From positions 186,001 to 250,000 of the forward strand of contig NZ_JAHQRJ010000003.1 of the NCBI RefSeq assembly GCF_019052805.1: a DNA stretch of 64,000 nucleotides. The letters are read 5' to 3'. Below the pieces are notes generated by a model. That model made no database searches and was not told where the DNA came from. It worked only from the letters and a program-made list of their open reading frames with translations. Position numbers and translations under genes: made by a program. Positions 17,844 to 25,166 of this stretch are shown here, in pieces. The DNA comes from Noviherbaspirillum sp. L7-7A. GTDB taxonomy: Bacteria > Pseudomonadota > Gammaproteobacteria > Burkholderiales > Burkholderiaceae_D. The first letter of the stretch is position 1. Each line of letters begins with the position of its first letter.

Positions 17844-18359
17844 TTACCAATTGCCGGAAGTGGATGGTGCCGCCGGCGTGGCCGGCGTTTCGCCTGAAGC
17901 TGCGGAAGTGGCGCCCTGAGGGCTGCCACCCGCCGCCTCTTCCTGTTGCCGCTTCTCCGCCTCCAGCCTTGCGGCTTCCTGTCTTGCAGCCTCCTGTCGC
18001 GCCGCTTCCTGCTCGGCCGCGGCCTGAGCATGGCTGGAGCCGAGCACCGAGCCCAGACCCAGGCCCAGCAATGCGCCGCCGAACATGCCGCCCAGCGGGC
18101 TGCCCGGACGTCGCTGCACCTGCGCTGGCGCCCCTCCGACATAGGGTGGCCGCACCGGGCGCGGCTGCGCGACCGGGGGCGCTGGACGCGGCCTGACGAC
18201 CGATGGCGGCGGCGCGGCACGCTGCCTGGTGACCTGCGCCTGCCGTCCTACCGATCGGCCGCCGCCCAGGCGCTTCGCATAGGATTCCGGCACCACCAGG
18301 GTGCATGCAACCAGGGTCAAGAACAGTTTTGCGGTCAGTTTTTGCATGGTGTGTTTCAT
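17844..18359 (-). CDS. Exported protein resembling the N-terminal half of Tim44-domain membrane proteins
   Basis: After a signal-like helix the mature part begins KRLGGGRSVGRQ, the typical opening of betaproteobacterial Tim44-like proteins. A Pro/Arg-rich linker follows, then a glycine-rich helix (LGGMFGGALLGLGLGSVLG). The Tim44 domain expected next is absent; instead there is an Ala/Glu/Gln/Arg coiled stretch built of EAARQ repeats and a low-complexity tail, about 171 residues in all. ATG 18359 and 18347 are both possible starts, neither with a clear ribosome site. It looks like a shortened paralogue; function unknown. Confidence 0.55.
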   Translation of the reverse strand: MKHTMQKLTAKLFLTLVACTLVVPESYAKRLGGGRSVGRQAQVTRQRAAPPPSVVRPRPAPPVAQPRPVRPPYVGGAPAQVQRRPGSPLGGMFGGALLGLGLGSVLGSSHAQAAAEQEAARQEAARQEAARLEAEKRQQEEAAGGSPQGATSAASGETPATPAAPSTSGNW

Positions 18360-18506
18360 CGGGAAAGATGTCATCGAATATGGCGCCATTCAGTAAAATT
18401 TCGAGTCCATGCAACAGCGCAAGGTTCTGCACTTGTGCAGGCCAGGCATGCGTGAAATCACGTCATGGGGCTGGCGCGGCCGCTACTCTTGTCGACAGTC
18501 AATGTT

Positions 18507-19436
18507 TCAGCCTGCCGGCAGCAGTTGCATGTTTCCGGCTTTAGCCTGTTCGGCCAGGCAGATGAGCGCGAAATCCCTGACCGCATCCAGCGCCGGATTG
18601 CGATGCGCCAGCGGCCAGGCCATGTAGAGCTCAGCCACCACATCCTTGCGCCACAGCGGCCGGTAGACGATGTTTTCCAGTCGCAGCGACTGGGCAGACG
18701 CCGGCACGATGGCCATGCCGATGCCGGCGCGCACTAGGCCGAGTATCGTGTGGGTCTGCGCGATCTGCTGCACATAGCGCGGCGCAATGCCCGAGGCGGC
18801 GAACAGGCTGGCGATCTTCTGGTGGAAGTAGCTGCCTTCCACCGGGTCGTACATGATGAAGTCCTGTCCCGCCAGGTCCTTCAGCGCCGGACGCAGCTTG
18901 GCGGCCAGCACATGGCTGGCCGGGATTGCCAGCAGCAGCGGCTCCTTCGACGCCAGCGCATAGCCAAAGGCCTCGCCGGAAACCAGCGGCCGCAGGAAGG
19001 CAAGGTCGATGCCGTGCGAGGACAGCGCCTGCTGCTGGTCGGACGAAACCATTTCCCGCAGCACAATGTCGACCGCCGGAAAGCGTTTTTGCAGCGCCGC
19101 CACCAGTTCCGGTATCAGCGCATAACCGGCCACCGCGGTATAGCCCAGCACCACCCGGCCGGCCTCGCCGCTTGCGATGCGGCGCGCGGTGTCGGCCGCC
19201 TGGCTGGTTAGGGCCAGCACAGCGGTGCTGTCGCGGTAGAAAGCCTGGCCGGCGGGCGTGAGCCGCACGCTACGGCTGGAGCGCTCCAGTAACTGCACGC
19301 CCAGCGCCTGCTCCAGCATCTGTATCTGCCGGCTCAGCGGCGGCTGGGTCATGAAGAGTCGGGCGGCAGCGCGGCCAAAATGCAGCTCCTCGGCGACTGC
19401 GGCAAAGCACCTGATCTGGAACAGTTCAATCATCAA
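18507..19436 (-). CDS. LysR family transcriptional regulator
   Basis: The 309-residue protein has the LysR helix-turn-helix (LFQIRCFAAVAEELHFGRAAARLF, then TQPPLSRQIQMLEQALGVQLLERSSRSVRLT) and a two-lobed effector domain starting near GRVVLGYTAVAGYALIPELVAAL. It is transcribed away from the Bug receptor gene at 19606. This is the classic LysR divergent arrangement, so it probably controls that gene in response to the transported carboxylate or a metabolite. Confidence 0.92.
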   Translation of the reverse strand: MMIELFQIRCFAAVAEELHFGRAAARLFMTQPPLSRQIQMLEQALGVQLLERSSRSVRLTPAGQAFYRDSTAVLALTSQAADTARRIASGEAGRVVLGYTAVAGYALIPELVAALQKRFPAVDIVLREMVSSDQQQALSSHGIDLAFLRPLVSGEAFGYALASKEPLLLAIPASHVLAAKLRPALKDLAGQDFIMYDPVEGSYFHQKIASLFAASGIAPRYVQQIAQTHTILGLVRAGIGMAIVPASAQSLRLENIVYRPLWRKDVVAELYMAWPLAHRNPALDAVRDFALICLAEQAKAGNMQLLPAG

Positions 19437-19452
19437 TTCAATTCCCGCATGG

Positions 19453-19500
19453 ATGGATCCATTTTATAGCTTAGACGAATATGAATCCGCTGCCTATAAT
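19453..19500 (+). promoter_or_regulatory. Promoter and palindrome between lysR and the Bug gene
   Basis: A perfect 10-bp palindrome ATGGATCCAT (19453-19462) lies just upstream of a plausible promoter for the plus strand: TTAGAC (19471-19476), 18 bases, then a consensus TATAAT (19495-19500). The leader to the Bug start is about 100 bases. The location between divergent genes fits LysR control, but no canonical T-N11-A site stands out. Confidence 0.5.
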
Positions 19501-19605
19501 CAGGCCACAGGCGCTGCGCAGACAGCCCGGAAAATTACCGTTTTGCACCGGGCCCTTCCGGTGCAAGCCCGCAGCAGACAAATGATCAGACCCCTGGAGA
19601 CGAAG

Positions 19606-20589
19606 ATGATGAAAACCGTAGCGTTGCTGGCCGCCGCCTGTGCAGGCCTGTTGGCCACCACGGCCGCGACCGCGCAGGATGCAGCCGCCGGCTATCCGAA
19701 AAAGCCAATCCGCATCGTGGTGCCGTTCCCGGCCGGCGGCACTTCCGATGTGCTGGCACGCATGGTGGGCCAGAAGCTGACCGATGCCTGGGGCCAGCCG
19801 GTGGTGGTGGAAAACCGCGCCGGCGCCAACGGCAACATCGGCGCCGACCTGGTCGCCAAGTCCGAGCCCGACGGCTACACCCTGCTGCTGATGGATGTGG
19901 GCAACCTGGCAATCAGCCCCACGCTCTATCCCAAGCTGCCCTTCAGCCCGACCACCAACCTCGCGCCGGTCACGCTGCTGGCTTATTCGCCGCATCTGCT
20001 GGTGACCTATCCCGGCATGCCGGTGCAGTCGGTTAAGGAGCTGGTTAGCTATTCGAAAGCGCAAAAGGGCAAGGTCAATTTCGCGGCAGCCGCCGGCACC
20101 GGCAGCGCGGCCCACCTGGCCGGTGTGCTGTTTGCGCAGAAGACCGGCGCCGAATGGGGCTACATCCCGTACAAGGGCGGCGCCCAGGCCATCACCGACC
20201 TGGTCGGCGGCCAGATCGACGTCACCATGAACGGCATGGTGGCCACTTATCCGCATGTGAAGGACGGCAAGCTGCGCCTGCTGGCGGTGTCCAGCGCCAA
20301 GCGGCTGCCGCAGCTGCCCAATGTGCCCACCATTGCCGAGACCGTGCCCGGCTTCGTGTCCGGCAGCTGGCAGGGCGTAATGGCGCCGGCCGGCACGCCC
20401 AGGCCCATCATCAACAAGCTCAATGCCGAGATGGCCCGCATCGTGAAGCTGCCGGACGTGCGCGAGAAGATGGCCGGGCAGGGCGCCGAGCCGCAGACCA
20501 ACACGCCGGACGAGTTCGGCGCCTGGTTCAAGGCCGAGATCGCGCAATGGGGCAAGGTCATTTCCGACGCCCAGATCAAGATCGACTAA
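19606..20589 (+). CDS. Tripartite tricarboxylate transporter substrate-binding protein (Bug/TctC)
   Basis: The 327-residue Bug protein has a signal peptide ending near AATAQDAA and the signatures YPKKPIRIVVPFPAGGTSDVLAR, VVENRAGANGNIGA and YKGGAQAITDLVGGQIDV. It is a periplasmic receptor for a carboxylate-like solute, with no permease genes adjacent. ATG 19606 is chosen because GGAG lies eight bases upstream; ATG 19609 in the same frame is equally possible. It is divergent from a LysR gene that probably regulates it. Confidence 0.9.
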   Translation: MMKTVALLAAACAGLLATTAATAQDAAAGYPKKPIRIVVPFPAGGTSDVLARMVGQKLTDAWGQPVVVENRAGANGNIGADLVAKSEPDGYTLLLMDVGNLAISPTLYPKLPFSPTTNLAPVTLLAYSPHLLVTYPGMPVQSVKELVSYSKAQKGKVNFAAAAGTGSAAHLAGVLFAQKTGAEWGYIPYKGGAQAITDLVGGQIDVTMNGMVATYPHVKDGKLRLLAVSSAKRLPQLPNVPTIAETVPGFVSGSWQGVMAPAGTPRPIINKLNAEMARIVKLPDVREKMAGQGAEPQTNTPDEFGAWFKAEIAQWGKVISDAQIKID

Positions 20590-20632
20590 GCCTCCGCCTC
20601 GCCGGCTGGCCGCTGATTACGGGCAGTCGGGA

Positions 20633-21493
20633 TTACTCCCTTAGAAACCTCAGCAGCGCCTGGTTCACCTCGGCCGGCGCTTCAGTCTGCACCCAGTGGC
20701 TGGCCTTGCCGATGCGCTTGATGCGCACATTGGGCGCATAACGCGGCAAGCCTTCGAGCAGGAACACGCCCAGCGCCGGGTCGTGGTCGCCCCAGATCAC
20801 CAGCGTGCTGGCATCGGTATGCACTGAGGCGGCCAGCGCCATGCCATCGCTGCGCATGTTCTCGCGGTAGTAGTCGAGCGCCGCCTTCAACGCGCCGGGT
20901 TGCGACAGGCAATCCACGTAATGCTGAATATCTTGCGGCCCGAAGGCGGTCTTCTGCAGCGGCATGCGGACGAACATCTCGCGCATCATGCGGTAGTCCG
21001 CGGCCGAGATCGCCGCTTCTGGCAAGCGGGGCAACTGGAAGAACACCGCATACAAGCTGCGCAGCAACTGGCTGCTGCGCCAGACCTTGCCGGAATAGAT
21101 CGCCATGTGCGGCGCATTCAGGATCACCAGCTTGTCCAGCAGCGCCGGGTACAGGCCGGCGAAGGTCCAGGCGATGATGCCGCCCCAGTCATGGCCCACC
21201 ACATGGGCACGCGCATCGCCGGTGGCACGCACGATCGCCGCCACGTCCGCGGCCAGCCGGCGCAGATGGTAGTCGCCCTGCCGGGGAGACACCGCTGATG
21301 GCGGATAGCCGCGCAGGTTGGGCACCCAGGCGGCATAGCCGGCGTCGGCCAGCGGCCCGACCTGGTGGCGCCAGGAGTGGCCGCTTTCCGGGAAACCATG
21401 CAGCAGGATCACCGGACTGCCCTCGCCGGTGACTTCGACATGCAGTTCCAGCCCGTCGCCAGGCAGGCGCAGGATGCGGGTGGCGTGTGGCAT
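20633..21493 (-). CDS. Alpha/beta-fold hydrolase, epoxide hydrolase/haloalkane dehalogenase-like
   Basis: The 286-residue protein shows the oxyanion motif ILLHGFPESGHSWRHQV, a nucleophile elbow GHDWGG with Asp as nucleophile, a cap domain (HMAIYSGKVW to DYYRENM), an acid in VIWGDHDPALG and a catalytic His in KASHWVQTEAP. An Asp nucleophile flanked by His and Trp is typical of soluble epoxide hydrolases and related dehalogenases, not esterases. The substrate is unknown. The ATG at 21493 has GGAGAG upstream. Confidence 0.85.
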   Translation of the reverse strand: MPHATRILRLPGDGLELHVEVTGEGSPVILLHGFPESGHSWRHQVGPLADAGYAAWVPNLRGYPPSAVSPRQGDYHLRRLAADVAAIVRATGDARAHVVGHDWGGIIAWTFAGLYPALLDKLVILNAPHMAIYSGKVWRSSQLLRSLYAVFFQLPRLPEAAISAADYRMMREMFVRMPLQKTAFGPQDIQHYVDCLSQPGALKAALDYYRENMRSDGMALAASVHTDASTLVIWGDHDPALGVFLLEGLPRYAPNVRIKRIGKASHWVQTEAPAEVNQALLRFLRE

Positions 21494-21674
21494 TGGTCTC
21501 TCCGTCGCTGTCATTCCTGGCCCATTACAGAGCCTGTCATGCAGAGCATGAAACCAGATATGGAGCAGGGCGGTTTGATTGCCGTCCTGCCCGGTGCATT
21601 TCAATGCCGGACACAGGAACGCGCCGCTGCGCCGCCGGTCGAATCCGGCATTGCGCCATGATGCCCGGAGACCG

Positions 21675-22325
21675 ATGAAGAGCACTACGAAGATGGCGCT
21701 GGCCACTACGGCATTTGCGCTGGTGCACAGCGCGCTGGCGAGCCGTGCGGCCAAGCGGCATGCGGCGCGGCTCCTGGGCCAGCGCCGCGCGGATGCCTTT
21801 TACCGCCTCTTCTTCGTTGGTCAGTCCGTGCTTGGCTTTGCCGGCCTGATTGCCTATGGCGCCCGGTTGCCGCGGCGCACTCTCTACCAGGTGAGCGGCC
21901 CGGCCGTGGTGTTGCTGCGTGCCGGGCAGGCCGGCGGCCTGGCCTACCTGTATGCGGCGGCGCGCCAGCCCGGCGTGGCGTATCTTGCCGGCATCCACAA
22001 TCTGCAGGCATGGCGGTATGGCCTGGCGATGCCGGCGGGGCCGTATGCGCAGGGACCGGAGCGCGGGCCGGATGGACGCCTCACGGTGGCGGGACCCTAT
22101 CGGTGGAGCCGGCATCCGCTGAACTTCTGCGGGATACCGATCTTCTGGCTCACGCCCCACATGACCACGCGCCGCCTTGCCTTCAATCTGGTCAGCACGG
22201 CTTACTTCATGCTGGGCTCGCTGCATGAGGAGGCACGGCTGGCAGCGGCCTACGGCGCGCCTTACCGGCGTTATCAGCGCAGCGGCGTACCCTTCTTCTG
22301 GCCGTCGCCCGCGCGCCTGATTTGA
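21675..22325 (+). CDS. Isoprenylcysteine methyltransferase/PEMT-like membrane protein
   Basis: The 216-residue protein has several membrane helices and a C-terminal block GPYRWSRHPLNFCGIPIFWL ... EEARLAAAYGAPYRRYQR. This matches the SAM-binding core of the ICMT/PEMT/NnrU-like membrane methyltransferases: RHP, then EE-RL and YG--Y--Y. Bacterial members methylate small thiols, phenols or lipids, or have no known substrate. It ends 52 bases before cobT on the same strand, so it may share a transcript with cobT-cobS-cobC. The ATG at 21675 follows CGGAG. Confidence 0.75.
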   Translation: MKSTTKMALATTAFALVHSALASRAAKRHAARLLGQRRADAFYRLFFVGQSVLGFAGLIAYGARLPRRTLYQVSGPAVVLLRAGQAGGLAYLYAAARQPGVAYLAGIHNLQAWRYGLAMPAGPYAQGPERGPDGRLTVAGPYRWSRHPLNFCGIPIFWLTPHMTTRRLAFNLVSTAYFMLGSLHEEARLAAAYGAPYRRYQRSGVPFFWPSPARLI

Positions 22326-22377
22326 CGCTGCCTTCCTGCGCTTCTACACTCCCCGCTTTCTTCCGATCCCTTCCTTC

Positions 22378-23418
22378 ATGTCCATCCCGACAGTCCATGC
22401 CATTGCCGACGCCGCCCTGGCCAGCCGGCTCGCCGCCGCCATCGATGCTAAGACCAAGCCGCCCGGCAGCCTGGGCATGCTGGAAGACCTGGCGCTGCAG
22501 CTGGGCTTGATCCTGCGCACTGTGCAGCCGCGCATCGAGAAGCCGGCACTGCTGGTGTTTGCGGCCGACCATGGCATCGTCGCGGAAAACGTCTCGCCCT
22601 ATCCGCAGAGCGTAACGGCGCAGATGGTGGCTAACTTCCTGGCCGGCGGCGCGGCCATTAATGTGTTCGCGCGCCAGAACGGCTGCGCGCTGCAGGTAGT
22701 GGATGCGGGCGTGAACCACGACTTTGGCGACCTTCCCGGCCTGACGCATTGCAAGGTCGCGTTTGGTACCCGCAGCTTCGCGCGCGAGCCGGCAATGAGC
22801 GCTGCCCAGTGCGAGGCGGCACTGGCGCATGGCTACGCGCTGGCCGATGGGCTGCCGGGCAATCTGCTGGGCCTCGGTGAAATGGGGATCGGCAATACCA
22901 CCTCGGCCGCGGCCCTGATGCACAAGCTGACCGGCCTGCCGCTGGCCGACTGCGTCGGCGCCGGCACCGGCCTGGATGCCAACGGCGTGCGTCGCAAGCA
23001 GGCCGTGATCGACGCCGCGGTGGCGTTGCACCGGGACGTCGTGGCGCCGCTGGACGTGCTGGCCACCTTCGGCGGACTGGAAATCGCGATGATGGCCGGC
23101 GCGATGCTGAGGGCGGCAGAGCGGCGCATGGTGCTCCTGATCGACGGCTTCATCGTCAGCAGCGCGCTGCTGGTGGCGGCACGGCTGCAGCCCGCCGTGC
23201 TGGACTACTGCGTGTTTGCCCACTGCTCAGGCGAGCACGGCCACCGGCAGTTGCTGCAGCAGCTAGGCGGCCGGCCATTGCTGCAACTGGGCATGCGGCT
23301 GGGCGAAGGCACCGGCGCCGCGCTGGCCCTGTCGCTAGTGCAGGCGGCAGCCGGCTTCCTCTGCGGGATGGCGACCTTCGAGTCAGCATCGGTGAGCAAC
23401 CGGGCAGCCGGGGCATGA
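22378..23418 (+). CDS. cobT: Nicotinate-nucleotide-dimethylbenzimidazole phosphoribosyltransferase
   Basis: CobT makes alpha-ribazole phosphate from dimethylbenzimidazole and nicotinate mononucleotide, preparing the lower ligand of cobalamin. The 346-residue protein is full length and has KTKPPGSLG, VFAADHGIVAENVSPYPQSVT, GEMGIGNTTSAAAL, GAGTGLD and the catalytic-glutamate motif RLGEGTGAAL near the C-terminus. It overlaps cobS by ATGA. It lies upstream of the cobalamin riboswitch, so it is not controlled by it. Confidence 0.95.
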   Translation: MSIPTVHAIADAALASRLAAAIDAKTKPPGSLGMLEDLALQLGLILRTVQPRIEKPALLVFAADHGIVAENVSPYPQSVTAQMVANFLAGGAAINVFARQNGCALQVVDAGVNHDFGDLPGLTHCKVAFGTRSFAREPAMSAAQCEAALAHGYALADGLPGNLLGLGEMGIGNTTSAAALMHKLTGLPLADCVGAGTGLDANGVRRKQAVIDAAVALHRDVVAPLDVLATFGGLEIAMMAGAMLRAAERRMVLLIDGFIVSSALLVAARLQPAVLDYCVFAHCSGEHGHRQLLQQLGGRPLLQLGMRLGEGTGAALALSLVQAAAGFLCGMATFESASVSNRAAGA

Positions 23419-24215
23419 GTAGGCCGGCTGGCCTGGTACCGGCACTGAAGCACCAGGCGCGGCTGTTCTTCGTGGCCCTGCAGTTCTTCACCCGCATACC
23501 GATACCGCAGCGGGTGGGCTTCGATCCCGAATGGCTGCATCATGCGGCGCGCTTTTTTCCCGCGGTGGGCCTGGTGGTGGGCCTTGCCACCGCTGCCGTT
23601 CATGCTGCATCAGCGCAGCTGTGGCCGCCTGCCGTGGCGGCACTGCTGTCGACCATACTGGGCATCCTGCTCACCGGCGCCTTTCACGAGGATGGCTTTG
23701 CCGATGTCTGCGACGGTATGGGCGGCGGCTACACCGCCGAACGCACCCTGGAAATCATGAAGGACTCGCGCGTCGGCGCCTTCGGCGCGATCGGCATCAT
23801 GCTGATGCTGGCGCTGAAGATCGCGGCGCTGGCCAGCCTGCCGACATGGACTGCCGCTGCCGGCCTGCTGGCCGCGCATCCGCTGTCGCGCCTTCTGTCG
23901 GGTTCACTGATCCGGCTGATGGCCTATGCCCGGCATGAAGGCAAGGCCAAGCCGCTCGCCACCCGCATGAGCAATGGCGAATTCATGATTGCCCTCTGTA
24001 CCGGCATCGCGCCGCTTCTCTCCCTGTGCGCGGTCGGCCTGCTGGCCTGGCAGGGCGCGCTGCTTGCCTGCCTGCTGGCGCTGGGCGGCACTGTCTGGAT
24101 GGCAAGGATGTTCCTGCGCCGGCTGGGCGGCTATACCGGCGACTGCCTGGGCGCGGTGCAGCAGGTAGCCGAAGTGCTGTTCTACCTGGGCCTGCTGGCT
24201 CTGGCCGGGCGCTGA
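23415..24215 (+). CDS. cobS: Adenosylcobinamide-GDP ribazoletransferase (cobalamin synthase)
   Basis: CobS joins alpha-ribazole or its phosphate to adenosylcobinamide-GDP in the inner membrane, the step that completes the nucleotide loop. The 266-residue protein has multiple membrane helices and the family motif FHEDGFADVCDGMGGGYTAERTLEIMKDSRVGAFG, with the Asp residues that bind Mg2+. The start overlaps the cobT stop, and cobC follows after 4 bases. Confidence 0.95.
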   Translation: MSRPAGLVPALKHQARLFFVALQFFTRIPIPQRVGFDPEWLHHAARFFPAVGLVVGLATAAVHAASAQLWPPAVAALLSTILGILLTGAFHEDGFADVCDGMGGGYTAERTLEIMKDSRVGAFGAIGIMLMLALKIAALASLPTWTAAAGLLAAHPLSRLLSGSLIRLMAYARHEGKAKPLATRMSNGEFMIALCTGIAPLLSLCAVGLLAWQGALLACLLALGGTVWMARMFLRRLGGYTGDCLGAVQQVAEVLFYLGLLALAGR

Positions 24216-24219
24216 GGCA

Positions 24220-24780
24220 ATGCGACTCTACCTGATCCGCCATCCGCAGCCTGAGGTCGCTGCCGGCATCTGCTATGGCCGCAGCGATCTTGCCGTGCCC
24301 ATCGAACGCGCGCTGGAAGCGGCCGGCGCGCTGGCGCCGCGGCTGCCGCGCGACGCCCTGCTGTGGTCGAGCCCGGCTGACCGCTGCGCGGCGCTGGCCG
24401 AGCCTCTCGCCAGCGCGCTGGGCGCCACGGTGCGCTACGACGCCAGGCTGCTGGAGATGGACTTTGGCGCCTGGGAAATGCAGGCTTGGGACCGCATTCC
24501 GCGCAGCGAGGTGGATGCCTGGGCCGCTGACACGGTGGCCTATCGCCCCGGCGGCGGCGAGCGGGTGTTGGACGTGGCCGAACGCGTGAAGTCCTTTCAT
24601 GACGGGCTGAAAATCGAGGGACGGGATGCGGTGCTGGTCTGCCATGCCGGCGTGATCCGGCTGCTGCTGGCGGCACTAGCGCATCACGGCATTGCCGACA
24701 TCGCCAGCGCGGCGGCGCGGGCGCCGCACCGGATCGCCTATGGCGAACTGGTGATTGCCGACTACGCGGCCGGGCCCTGA
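24220..24780 (+). CDS. cobC: Alpha-ribazole-5'-phosphate phosphatase, histidine phosphatase family
   Basis: The 186-residue protein starts MRLYLIRHPQPEVAAGICYGRSDL, with the phosphoacceptor His in an RHP variant of the usual RHG. It continues with SSPADRCAALAEPLA, MDFGAWEMQAWDRIPR and VCHAGVIRLLLA carrying the second catalytic His. In the cobalamin pathway it removes the phosphate from alpha-ribazole phosphate or adenosylcobalamin phosphate. Position directly behind cobS supports this over a general phosphoglycerate-mutase-like role. Confidence 0.88.
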   Translation: MRLYLIRHPQPEVAAGICYGRSDLAVPIERALEAAGALAPRLPRDALLWSSPADRCAALAEPLASALGATVRYDARLLEMDFGAWEMQAWDRIPRSEVDAWAADTVAYRPGGGERVLDVAERVKSFHDGLKIEGRDAVLVCHAGVIRLLLAALAHHGIADIASAAARAPHRIAYGELVIADYAAGP

Positions 24781-24814
24781 TTGCCTTTTTGAAACTGGGC
24801 CATGCCAATTTGTC

Positions 24815-24855
24815 TGGTCAATTGCTTGGTCAATTGTCAAGCGCGCCCTTACAAT
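24815..24855 (+). promoter_or_regulatory. Promoter of the riboswitch-led btu/cob operon with a direct repeat
   Basis: A 10-base direct repeat TGGTCAATTG occurs at 24815-24824 and 24827-24836, one helical turn apart. It overlaps a candidate -35 (TTGGTC, 24826-24831). After 18 bases comes a -10 TACAAT (24850-24855), which puts the transcript start close to the first conserved riboswitch base. The repeat may bind an additional regulator; that is inference. Confidence 0.55.
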
Positions 24856-24861
24856 AGCGCC

Positions 24862-25075
24862 GTTCTGGTGCCCGCGGCCATGTCCATGTCCGCAGTTAAA
24901 CGGGAAACACGCCGTCCTCAATGAGAGATGGATTGATATAACGTGTGCTGCCCCCGCAACGGTAAGCAAGCGTCGCATGCTCAATTCTGCATGCGGCGGC
25001 CGTCCTGAAAGCCACTGTGCGTCCAGCATGGGAAGGCAGGCCGGTCTGACTTGTGAGCCCGGATACCGGCCAGAA
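24862..25075 (+). promoter_or_regulatory. Cobalamin (B12) riboswitch
   Basis: The stretch carries the conserved elements of the adenosylcobalamin aptamer in order: CTGGTGCC at the 5' side, GGGAAACACG, GTGCTGCCCCCGCAACGGTA (24945-24964), the B12-box core GCCACTG (25011-25017), ATGGGAAGGC, and GTGAGCCCGGATACCGGCC at the 3' side. It lies about 90 bases before btuB. When cobalamin is plentiful it should shut off expression of btuB and the genes behind it, through sequestration of the translation start or early termination. No U-run terminator is obvious, which favours translational control. Confidence 0.95.
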
Positions 25076-25166
25076 CAGGTGGAAGGCCACCGCCGTCACA
25101 GGCGTGGCCCTCCTGGTAATCCGGCTTGCGGGGAGGCAGGCTGGAGAATTCGCCATTGATCATTTC

